64,000 bases of DNA from Xanthobacteraceae bacterium (GTDB lineage Bacteria > Pseudomonadota > Alphaproteobacteria > Rhizobiales > Xanthobacteraceae), in the NCBI GenBank assembly GCA_028290465.1, contig JAQGJU010000146.1:21545-85544 (forward strand). The letters run 5' to 3'. How positions within the stretch are numbered: position 1 is the stretch's first letter; each line of letters starts with the position of its first letter. Both the position numbers and the translations under genes were made by a program. The notes under the pieces were generated by a model. The model had not been told where the DNA came from, ran no database searches, and saw only the letters and a list, made by a program, of their open reading frames with translations. This document shows, in pieces, positions 10,558 to 17,626 of this stretch.

Positions 10558-11724
10558 CTAAGCCGCCAGTTCGCGCATGATCGCGTAGAGCCGCGCTTGC
10601 CCCTCAAAACCGATGCCCGGCCGGTCGGACAGGCTGAGGCGGCCGTTCTCGATGCGCGCATCGTCGGCGAAACCGCCGAAATCGCCAAACACGCCGGGAT
10701 AGGATTCCGCGCCGCCGAGGCCGAAGCCGGCCGCGATGGCGAGCGACATCTGATTGCCGCCGTGCGGAAACAGCGCGCTGCGGTTCCAGCCGTTGTCTTC
10801 CAGCATCGCGACCGTGCGGGCGTATTGCACGATGCCAGAGGCTTGCGGCGGATCGACCTGGATGATGTCGTGCCCGGCGCGCCAGCCGCCGAACCGCACC
10901 AGATTGACCACGTCCTGCGTCGAGTAGAGATTTTCGCCGGTTGCCAGCGGTGGCGCGTAATGCGTCGCAATCTCGGCCATCAGCGCGAAGTCGAGCGGAC
11001 AGCATGGCTCCTCGAACCAGCGCAGGCCGAACGGCGCCAAGGCTTTCGCGTAGGCTAGCGCTTCGTCACGGCCGAACTTGCCGTTGGCGTCGACCGCCAG
11101 CCGGTCGCCGCCGCCGACTACTTCGAGCACGACCTCCAGCCGGCGCAGATCCTGATCGAGCGGCAGGCCGCCGACCTTCATCTTGACCATGGTATAGCCG
11201 GTATCGAGGTGCCGGCGCATTTCGTCTTTTAGGTCGTCGAGGGTCTGGCCCGGCCAGTACCAGCCGCCGCCGACATAGCAGAACACGCTTTGGCTGATGC
11301 GGCCGCCATTGTGTCGCTCGGCCAGCAGCCGGTGCAGCGGTTGCCGGGCGATCTTGGCGACCGCATCCCACAGCGCGACCTCGATGGTGCCGATCGCGAC
11401 CGAGCGTTCGGCATCACCGCCGATCTTCTCGCGCTGCTGCATCACGGCGAGGACTTGGGCCGGATCGAAATTGTCGCCGCTGCTGTCGAGCAGGGACGAT
11501 GGCGGCGCGGTCAGGATGCGCGGAATGAACCTCGCCCGCATCGCGGCCCCGCACGCATAGCGGCCGGTCGAGTTGAACGCATAGCCGACGACAGGTGCGC
11601 CGTCGCGCACGACATCGGTGATCAGCGCGACGACCGACGTCGTCATCTCGGAAAAGTCGAAGCTTGAATTGGCGAGTTTGGACTTCAGTGGGACCGCGGT
11701 CTCGCGGATATCGACAATCCGCAT
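10558..11724 (-). CDS. Enolase-superfamily dehydratase (D-tartrate dehydratase-like, MR/MLE family)
   Basis: This 388-residue protein fits the mandelate racemase/muconate lactonizing enzyme fold. Visible active-site elements are the Lys pair MVKMKVGG, metal ligands in LAVDANGKF, RWFEEPCC and LATGENLYS, and the C-terminal general acid/base in FPHGGNQMS. Segments such as MTTSVVALITDVVRDG, GTIEVALWDAVAKIA and GFGLGGAESYPGVF resemble the characterised D(-)-tartrate dehydratase of Bradyrhizobium. It likely dehydrates an acid sugar or tartrate-like hydroxyacid to a keto acid. It is last in a minus-strand operon behind a TctC binding protein (gap 41 bp) and a BKACE enzyme. The exact substrate is uncertain. 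Confidence 0.85.
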   Translation of the reverse strand: MRIVDIRETAVPLKSKLANSSFDFSEMTTSVVALITDVVRDGAPVVGYAFNSTGRYACGAAMRARFIPRILTAPPSSLLDSSGDNFDPAQVLAVMQQREKIGGDAERSVAIGTIEVALWDAVAKIARQPLHRLLAERHNGGRISQSVFCYVGGGWYWPGQTLDDLKDEMRRHLDTGYTMVKMKVGGLPLDQDLRRLEVVLEVVGGGDRLAVDANGKFGRDEALAYAKALAPFGLRWFEEPCCPLDFALMAEIATHYAPPLATGENLYSTQDVVNLVRFGGWRAGHDIIQVDPPQASGIVQYARTVAMLEDNGWNRSALFPHGGNQMSLAIAAGFGLGGAESYPGVFGDFGGFADDARIENGRLSLSDRPGIGFEGQARLYAIMRELAA

Positions 11725-11765
11725 GGCGCGGCCCCTGCCTTTTCTACACCGTCAGATTTGGACGA

Positions 11766-12764
11766 TCAGATCTTGGCGATCTTGGCGTCCGCGATCACCT
11801 TCTTCCACTTGGCGACCTCGGACTTGATGTAGGCCGTAAAGTCAGCCGACGAATTGCCGCCCGGCTCGAAACCGAGTTGCTGGATCTTCGCCTTGACGTC
11901 CGGCACCGCGACGGCGGCCGCGATCTCACGCTGCAGAAGTTCGACGATTTCCTTCGGCGTCGATGCCGGCACCAGCACGCCCTGCATGGTCTCGGCTTCC
12001 TGGTCCTTGAGACCGGACTCCTCCAGCGTCGGAATATTAGGCATTGCCGAGGAGCGAGTCTTGCTGGTCACGGCCAGCGCCCGCAGTCCGCCGGATTCGA
12101 TCTGCGCCGTGGTCGGCGGCAACGCCGTGAAGGCGATCAGGGTGTGACCCGCGACCGTCGACTGGATCGCCGGGCCGGCGCCGGTGAACGGCACGCCCGA
12201 CATGTCGAGACCAAGCGCCAGGCGGAACAACTCGCCGGACAATTGCGGCGTGGTGCCAATACCCGGATGGGCATAGCTGTTGTACTTGCCCGGAGTGGCC
12301 TTGATCAGGTCGATCAGCTCCTTGACGGTCCTGGCCGGCACGCTCGGATGCACGACCAGCACGTTCGGCGACGCGCCCGCCATCGTGACCGGGGTAAAGT
12401 CCTTCTCGGCGTCAAACGGGATCTTGCTGTACAGGCTCGGATTGACGACGAAGCTCGAGGACACGAACGCGATAGTGTAGCCGTCGCCCGCCGCCTTCGC
12501 GACCTCGGCCGTGCCGGTATTGCCGCCGGCGCCGGCGCGGTTCTCGACATAGAACTGCTGGCCGAGCTTTTCGCTCAGCTTCTGCGAGATCACACGCGCC
12601 ATCACGTCGGTCGGACCGCCGGCAGCGAACGGCACGATCACCTTGACCGGATGGTCGGGATATTTTTGCGCCTGCGCGGGAGCGGCCTGCAGGGCAACCG
12701 CCCCGGTAAGTGCCACCAACAGCGTGGCGACGCGACGAGACATCACGGTCATGGCTCTCTCCAT
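11766..12764 (-). CDS. Tripartite tricarboxylate transporter binding protein (TctC/Bug family)
   Basis: This 332-residue periplasmic protein has a signal peptide ending in APAQAQ. Typical Bug-family segments follow: YPDHPVKVIVPFAAGGPTD, the ligand-binding PNVLVVHPSVPARTVKELI and PGIGTTPQLSGELF. Such proteins bind carboxylates such as tricarboxylates, dicarboxylates or aromatic acids. No TctA or TctB membrane genes are near, so it is an orphan binding protein that either uses a distant permease or acts as a ligand sensor. Two starts are possible: 12764 (GAGGA upstream) and 12752 (GGAGAG upstream). Its operon partners suggest that the ligand is the carboxylate degraded by this cluster. Confidence 0.9.
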   Translation of the reverse strand: MERAMTVMSRRVATLLVALTGAVALQAAPAQAQKYPDHPVKVIVPFAAGGPTDVMARVISQKLSEKLGQQFYVENRAGAGGNTGTAEVAKAAGDGYTIAFVSSSFVVNPSLYSKIPFDAEKDFTPVTMAGASPNVLVVHPSVPARTVKELIDLIKATPGKYNSYAHPGIGTTPQLSGELFRLALGLDMSGVPFTGAGPAIQSTVAGHTLIAFTALPPTTAQIESGGLRALAVTSKTRSSAMPNIPTLEESGLKDQEAETMQGVLVPASTPKEIVELLQREIAAAVAVPDVKAKIQQLGFEPGGNSSADFTAYIKSEVAKWKKVIADAKIAKI

Positions 12765-12869
12765 TGGGGTTTCCTCGTTTTATTTTTTGTCGTTGTTATT
12801 TTTGTCGTTGTTCGCGCCAACGTTCGAACGCTACGTTGACGCGGAAATTGGTCGTTGCCAACTCCGAAC

Positions 12870-13754
12870 TTAGGACGCCAGACCGAGCAGCGCGCGCGCC
12901 TCCTTCGGTGTTGCGAGTTCGCCGCCGAGATCGCCGATTATCCGGGCGGCCTTCTCGCATAGTGCGGCGTTGCTCGGGGCCAGCACGCCCTTCTCGATAT
13001 AGATGTTGTCTTCCAGGCCGACCCGGACGTGGCCGCCGAGACACCAGGCCTGCGTCAGCATCGGGTATTCCCAGCGGCCGATGCCGAACGCCGCCCACTC
13101 TGCGTCCTTCGGCAGCAGCGACTGCGCGTAAATCAAGGTCTGCGGCGTGGCGACGAAACCGTAGCGCACGCCCAATACGATCTGAAACAGCGGCGGCGAC
13201 TTGAGCACGCCCTGATCGAGCAGCACGTTGGCCAGTTGGATATCGCCGCTGTCGAACACCTCAAGCTCCGGTTTGCTGCCGGCCTTGTAGATCTCGTTGG
13301 CCATGATGGTCACGTTATCGGGCGTGTTGATCACCGCCGCCGTGCCGGACCACATGGTGTTGAGGTCGAGCGTGGCGATATCGGGCTTGAGCGCGACGAT
13401 ATGCTCGACGCGGCGCAGCGGATGCACGATCGAGGTGCCGGGGCCGGCGATCTTCGGATCGTCCTTGCTGGGCACGAAACGACCGCCAAGGCCGGTGGTC
13501 AGATTGATGATCAGGTCGGAATTCTTGTCGCGGATGCGCTCGACGACCTCGCGATAGTGCTCCAACTCCTTGCTCGGCCGGCCGTCCGGATAGCGCACAT
13601 GGATATGGGCGATGGCGGCGCCCGCCTTGGCGGATTCCAGCGACGCATTGGCGATCTGCTCCGGCGTGCAGGGCAGGCCCGGATGCTGTTGCAGCGTGGT
13701 CAGATTGCCGGTGACCGCGACCGTCAGAATCGTCTTGTTGCTCTTGCCCGCCAT
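12870..13754 (-). CDS. Beta-keto acid cleavage enzyme (BKACE, DUF849 family)
   Basis: This is a 294-residue TIM-barrel protein. The N-terminus carries ILTVAVTGNLT and AHIHVRYPDGRP, where His50 and His52 are the expected zinc ligands of this family. The C-terminal half has GGHVRVGLEDNIY with the conserved Glu. Characterised members (3-keto-5-aminohexanoate cleavage enzyme, Kce) condense a beta-keto acid with acetyl-CoA to give acetoacetate and a new CoA thioester. It is first in a minus-strand operon with a TctC protein and a tartrate-dehydratase-like enzyme, divergent from a TetR regulator. The beta-keto acid used cannot be read from sequence. An acetoacetyl-CoA synthetase at 45454 could use the acetoacetate made. 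Confidence 0.9.
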   Translation of the reverse strand: MAGKSNKTILTVAVTGNLTTLQQHPGLPCTPEQIANASLESAKAGAAIAHIHVRYPDGRPSKELEHYREVVERIRDKNSDLIINLTTGLGGRFVPSKDDPKIAGPGTSIVHPLRRVEHIVALKPDIATLDLNTMWSGTAAVINTPDNVTIMANEIYKAGSKPELEVFDSGDIQLANVLLDQGVLKSPPLFQIVLGVRYGFVATPQTLIYAQSLLPKDAEWAAFGIGRWEYPMLTQAWCLGGHVRVGLEDNIYIEKGVLAPSNAALCEKAARIIGDLGGELATPKEARALLGLAS

Positions 13755-13801
13755 CTTATTTCCCGTTGGCCTTGCTTCGGTGGCGCGTGCCGCGCCGCTG
13801 A

Positions 13802-13830
13802 TTGACTTTAAACAAACGACTGTTTACATT
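13802..13830 (+). promoter_or_regulatory. Promoter and operator of the TetR regulator
   Basis: TTGACT (13802-13807), a 17-nt spacer and TACATT (13825-13830) form a good promoter for the plus-strand TetR gene. A perfect dyad, TAAACA at 13809-13814 and TGTTTA at 13821-13826 with a 6-bp centre, fills the spacer and touches the -10. This is the placement expected of an autoregulatory TetR operator that also controls the divergent BKACE operon starting at 13754. Confidence 0.6.
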
Positions 13831-13865
13831 TTTTCTTCTCTCAGGTCGGCCGGGACGAGTCAAGC

Positions 13866-14630
13866 GTGCGCAAAACAACAGCCTTGAAAGTCGCCGGCGC
13901 GAAAGCGCGGTCGCGCGCAGGCGCGGTGAGGACGGCGAAATCCACCGTCAAAACCAGCGCCGTCGGCGCCTCCAGACCCGTTCCTATCGCCGAAGCATCG
14001 GTGCGCGAGCGCATCCTGGAATCCGCCGAGCGCCTGTTTGCCGAACATGGCATGTCGGGCGTCGGGCTGCGCGCCATCACGTCCGAGGCCAACGTCAATC
14101 TGGCGTCGGTCGCCTATCATTTCGGCTCGAAGGAAGGCCTGCTGGAAGCTTTGTTCGCGCTGCGCGCCGAGCCGATCGCCAAGGAGCGGCTGAATTTATT
14201 GGCGCGCTGTTTCGAGAGCACGAAAGCTCCGGCGCTGGAACAGATACTCGATGCGTTTCTGCGGCCGGCGCTGACGCTCGGCAAGCAGCCACGGCTCGGC
14301 GGCCCGGCTTTCGTCAAGCTGCGGGCGCGGCTTGCCACCGAGCCGGAAACGCTGGCGCGCAAAATCCTGTCCAAGGCGTTCGACCTGTCGAGCCGCAAAT
14401 TCATCGATGCGATCGCGCAGGCATTGCCGCATCTGCCCCGCGCGGAAGTCGAGTGGCGCTTTCACTTCATGCTTGGGGCGATGTTCTACACCATGGGCAA
14501 TAGCGGACGGATCCAGTCATTGACCGGTGGCCACTGCGATCCGGGCGATGTGAAGCGCGCCCTGCACCACATGATTCCGTTTCTGGCGGCGGGCTTTCGA
14601 TCCGCTCCGGTGCCACCTGTTTCCAACTAA
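13866..14630 (+). CDS. TetR/AcrR family transcriptional regulator
   Basis: This is a 254-residue protein from a GTG start. After a basic, low-complexity extension of about 45 residues comes the TetR helix-turn-helix (ERILESAERLFAEHGMSGVG, then VNLASVAYHFGSKEGLLEAL). The C-terminal ligand domain contains FHFMLGAMFYTMGNSGRIQ. A shorter start at an internal GTG (SVRERIL) is possible, because the extension is unusual for the family. It is divergent from the BKACE operon and lies 22 bp before the cyclase gene, with an 18-bp dyad in its own promoter. It is the probable repressor of this catabolic region; the inducer is unknown. Confidence 0.9.
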   Translation: MRKTTALKVAGAKARSRAGAVRTAKSTVKTSAVGASRPVPIAEASVRERILESAERLFAEHGMSGVGLRAITSEANVNLASVAYHFGSKEGLLEALFALRAEPIAKERLNLLARCFESTKAPALEQILDAFLRPALTLGKQPRLGGPAFVKLRARLATEPETLARKILSKAFDLSSRKFIDAIAQALPHLPRAEVEWRFHFMLGAMFYTMGNSGRIQSLTGGHCDPGDVKRALHHMIPFLAAGFRSAPVPPVSN

Positions 14631-14652
14631 AAACACAGTAAGAGGAAAGCCG

Positions 14653-15624
14653 ATGACTGCTCGTAAGATCAACCGTCAGGACATGACCGACGCCGCCGAG
14701 AAGTACAAAAACTGGGGCAAGTGGGGTCCGGACGACGAGATCGGCACGCTGAATTTCACCAGTCCCGACGACATCATCGCGGCGGCCCAGCTGGTCAAGA
14801 AGGGCAAGGTGATTTCCCTCGCGCTCAACTTCGATCACACCGGTCCGCAGGGCGCGAAAAGCAAATATCCGTCGATGGGCCGGACCAATCCGATCCACAC
14901 CATGCTGCGCACCGGCACCGACGCTTATGCGGGTGTGCTCGACAAGCGCGGCATCCGGGCCGCCGACGACATGGTGGTGATGCCCCTGCAATGCGGCACG
15001 CAGTGGGACGGTCTCGGCCATGTGTTCTATGAAAACTACATGTGGAATGGCTATGACTGCCGTGAAGTGACGTCGGCCGGTGCGCAGAAGTGCGGCATCG
15101 AAAAGACCAAGAACAAGATGGTCGGCCGCGGCGTGCTGCTCGACGTCGCGCGCTACAAGGGCGTCGAGGCGCTGGAAGACGGCTATGGCATGACCTGTGC
15201 CGATCTCGACGAGACCGCCAAGAAGCAAGGCGTCACGCTAAAGCGCGGCGATTACATCATCGTGCGCACCGGCCAGATGGAACGGTGCCTGAAGATCGGC
15301 AGTTGGGACGGTTATCCGGGCGGCGACGCGCCGGGCTTCGCGTTTGAGACGCTGGAATGGATCAAGCGCACTGAACTCGCGGCGCTGGCCAGCGATACCT
15401 GGGGCTGCGAAGTGCGGCCGAACGAAAGCGAAGAGGGCATCAACCAGCCCTGGCACTGGATCACCATCCCGATCATGGGCATGACCATGGGCGAGATCTT
15501 CAATCTGAAGGAACTGGCCGACGATTGCGCGGCCGACAAGGTCTACGAGTTCATGCTGGTCGCGCCTGCGATCCCGATCACCGGCGCGGTCGGCTCGCCG
15601 GTCAATCCGCTGGCCATCAAGTAG
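14653..15624 (+). CDS. Cyclase-family metal-dependent hydrolase (kynurenine formamidase-like, PF04199)
   Basis: This is a 323-residue protein with AAGAGGAAAG upstream of the ATG. The family metal motif usually reads HxGTHxDxxxH; here it is LQCGTQWDGLGHV (residues 112-124), with Cys in place of the first His, Gln117 in place of the second His, and Asp119 and His123 kept. That form is seen in a longer bacterial subgroup of the family. Other blocks are GVLLDVARYKG and GDYIIVRTGQME. Relatives hydrolyse amides, lactones or cyclic substrates. It is probably co-transcribed with the TetR gene (gap 22 bp) and followed by a ThDP enzyme. Its altered motif and the lack of tryptophan-pathway neighbours argue against kynurenine formamidase itself. 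Confidence 0.85.
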   Translation: MTARKINRQDMTDAAEKYKNWGKWGPDDEIGTLNFTSPDDIIAAAQLVKKGKVISLALNFDHTGPQGAKSKYPSMGRTNPIHTMLRTGTDAYAGVLDKRGIRAADDMVVMPLQCGTQWDGLGHVFYENYMWNGYDCREVTSAGAQKCGIEKTKNKMVGRGVLLDVARYKGVEALEDGYGMTCADLDETAKKQGVTLKRGDYIIVRTGQMERCLKIGSWDGYPGGDAPGFAFETLEWIKRTELAALASDTWGCEVRPNESEEGINQPWHWITIPIMGMTMGEIFNLKELADDCAADKVYEFMLVAPAIPITGAVGSPVNPLAIK

Positions 15625-15650
15625 AGCGCGGCACAAGAAGTTGTTCTCCG

Positions 15651-15732
15651 TCATGGCCGGGCTTGTCCCGGCCATCCACGTCTTCCTTCTTAAGACAGTA
15701 AGGCGTGGATGCCCGGCACAAGGCCGGGCATG
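15651..15732. repeat. Imperfect inverted repeat, intergenic mosaic element
   Basis: Two arms of about 30 bp, TCATGGCCGGGC...CATCCACG (15651-15680) and CGTGGATGCCCGG...GGGCATGA (15704-15732), are inverted copies with a few mismatches around a 23-nt loop. Each arm contains its own GC-rich palindrome. Such GGCCGGG/CCCGGCC elements are common between genes in Bradyrhizobium-like genomes. It lies between the cyclase and ThDP genes and could trim or stabilise the shared mRNA. Confidence 0.7.
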
Positions 15733-15770
15733 ACCGTGTTGAATTCATCATTTGAATTTGAGGTCAGACA

Positions 15771-17447
15771 ATGCCCAAAATGACCGGCGCCGAATGCATG
15801 GCCGATCTGCTGGCCGGCTATGGCGTCACTCACGTCTTCATGGTGCCGGCCGTCCTGCGCCGTACCTTTGCCGAAATGGAGCGGCGCACCTCGATCAAGC
15901 GCATCCATACCCATGGCGAAAAATCCGCCGTCTACATGGCCGACGGTTACGCCCGCGCGTCCGGCAAGCCGGGCGTCTGCATGGCGCAGGTGATCGGCGC
16001 GCTCAATCTCGCGGCCGGGCTTCGCGACGCGTATCTGGCGCATTCGCCGATCATCGCGATGACGGGCGGTCGCGATCCGAAGACCAAGTTCCGCAAGGTC
16101 TATCAGGAAATCGACGACATGCCGGCGTTCGAACCGGTGACCAAATTGAACGCGACCGTCGATGACGTGTCGCGCTTTCCCGACATGGTGCGCCAGGCGT
16201 TCCGCGTCGCCACCTCCGGCACGCCCGGCCCGGTGCATCTGCAGTTCCGCGGCAATGAGGGCCAGATCGACCAGGAAGAGGCCGACATGGAGCCGCTGGT
16301 CGAAAAGCAGTTCGCACAGGTGCCGCCGTTCCGGCCTGAGCCCGACGCCGCACAGCTGCGCGCCGCGCTCGCGCTGTTGGAAGCGGCCGAGCGTCCGGTG
16401 ATTGTCGCGGGCGGCGGCGTGCGTTCATCGGGCGCCGGACAGGCGCTGGTCGCGCTCGCCGAGGCGTTGCAGATTCCGGTCGCGACTTCGCTGAACGGTA
16501 AGGACTCGATCCCGGGCACTCATCCGTTGTCGGTAGGCGTCGTCGGCACTTACTCGCGCGAAAGCGCCAACCGCGTGGTCGCGGAGGCCGATCTCGTCTG
16601 CTTCATCGGCACCGAGACCGGCGGCATGACGACGCATTTCTGGGCGGTGCCGAAGATCGGCGTCAAGGCGATTCAGATCGATCTCAATCCGGAATCGCTC
16701 GGACGCAATTATCCGCTGCAAGCCTCGGTGCTCGGCGACGCACGCGCGACGCTGGTTCAGATGCGGCAATTGACCAATGCCGAAAGCGCCAAGGGCCGCG
16801 CCGGATGGATTGCCGAATGCCAGAAGCGCGTCAGCGACTGGTACGCCAAGTATCAGGACGTGCTGACCTCCGACGCAAAGCCGATTCGGCCGGAGCGCAT
16901 CTGCGGCGATCTGACCAAATACATGCCGGACGACGCCATCGTGGTGGTCGATACCGGCCATGCCGGCATGTGGATGGGCGGCATGTACGATGTGACCAGT
17001 CCGAAGCAGAGCTATCTGCGCAGCGCCGGACATCTCGGCTGGGCGTTCTCGGCCGGCATGGGAGCGAAGTGCGCCTGTCCGGATCGCCCGGTGGTCGTGT
17101 TCACCGGAGACGCCGGATTTTGGTATCACATCGGCGAAATCGAGACCGCGGCGCGCTGGAACATCAACACCGTCACGGTGGTGAACAACAATTCCGGCGG
17201 CAATCAGTCGAAGCGCGGTTTCGATCGCGCCTATGGCGGCGAGCAGACCGAACAGGCGCGTGAGCTGTGGACCTATAGCAAGGTCAACTTCGCCCGCATC
17301 GCCGAGGACATGGGCGCCATCGGCATCCGGGTCGAGGATCCGAAGGATCTCGGCCCGGCTCTGCAACGTGCGCTCAAGGCCGACCGGCCCGTCGTCATCG
17401 ATGTGGTGACGGACATCGACGTATTGGCGCCGCCGCCGGTCGGATAA
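15771..17447 (+). CDS. Thiamine-diphosphate-dependent enzyme, acetolactate synthase-like
   Basis: This is a 558-residue protein with the three-domain layout of the ALS/benzoylformate decarboxylase family. The N-terminal PYR domain keeps the ThDP-activating Glu in THGEKSAVYMADGYARASG. The central domain carries GGGVRSSGAGQALV. The C-terminal PP domain has FTGDAGFWYHIGEIETAARW followed by VNNNSGG; the usual GDG is GDA here. It likely decarboxylates or ligates a 2-keto acid. It lies 146 bp after the cyclase gene and ends at a strong terminator, so it belongs to the same transcriptional region. True acetolactate synthase is unlikely because no small subunit or ilvC is nearby. Confidence 0.85.
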   Translation: MPKMTGAECMADLLAGYGVTHVFMVPAVLRRTFAEMERRTSIKRIHTHGEKSAVYMADGYARASGKPGVCMAQVIGALNLAAGLRDAYLAHSPIIAMTGGRDPKTKFRKVYQEIDDMPAFEPVTKLNATVDDVSRFPDMVRQAFRVATSGTPGPVHLQFRGNEGQIDQEEADMEPLVEKQFAQVPPFRPEPDAAQLRAALALLEAAERPVIVAGGGVRSSGAGQALVALAEALQIPVATSLNGKDSIPGTHPLSVGVVGTYSRESANRVVAEADLVCFIGTETGGMTTHFWAVPKIGVKAIQIDLNPESLGRNYPLQASVLGDARATLVQMRQLTNAESAKGRAGWIAECQKRVSDWYAKYQDVLTSDAKPIRPERICGDLTKYMPDDAIVVVDTGHAGMWMGGMYDVTSPKQSYLRSAGHLGWAFSAGMGAKCACPDRPVVVFTGDAGFWYHIGEIETAARWNINTVTVVNNNSGGNQSKRGFDRAYGGEQTEQARELWTYSKVNFARIAEDMGAIGIRVEDPKDLGPALQRALKADRPVVIDVVTDIDVLAPPPVG

Positions 17448-17480
17448 CGCCCGCAAGGCTATGATTTGTCGTCGATGATT

Positions 17481-17514
17481 GGCCGGTTCCGCATGGAACC
17501 GGCCGCTATTTTGT
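17481..17514 (+). terminator. Rho-independent terminator after the ThDP gene
   Basis: GGCCGGTTCC (17481-17490) pairs perfectly with GGAACCGGCC (17495-17504) around a GCAT tetraloop. The tail GCTATTTTG follows. This closes the TetR-cyclase-ThDP transcript. Confidence 0.85.
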
Positions 17515-17626
17515 CGCATTTGCCCCTGCGCGATTGCAGGGGCTGCTGAATTTAAGCCTCGTCGCGATTCACGGTTTGTGAAAGGATGGCGACGCACGGA
17601 ATCTTCATTGAACCATTGCAGCCCGC

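Noticed and set aside
15651..15732. Possible insertion sequence ends.
   Set aside because: There is no transposase between or near the arms. The element is a single imperfect palindrome of a type common in these genomes.
15771..17447. Acetolactate synthase of branched-chain amino acid synthesis.
   Set aside because: No regulatory subunit or ilvC is adjacent, the ThDP motif is GDA instead of GDG, and the gene sits in a catabolic cluster.
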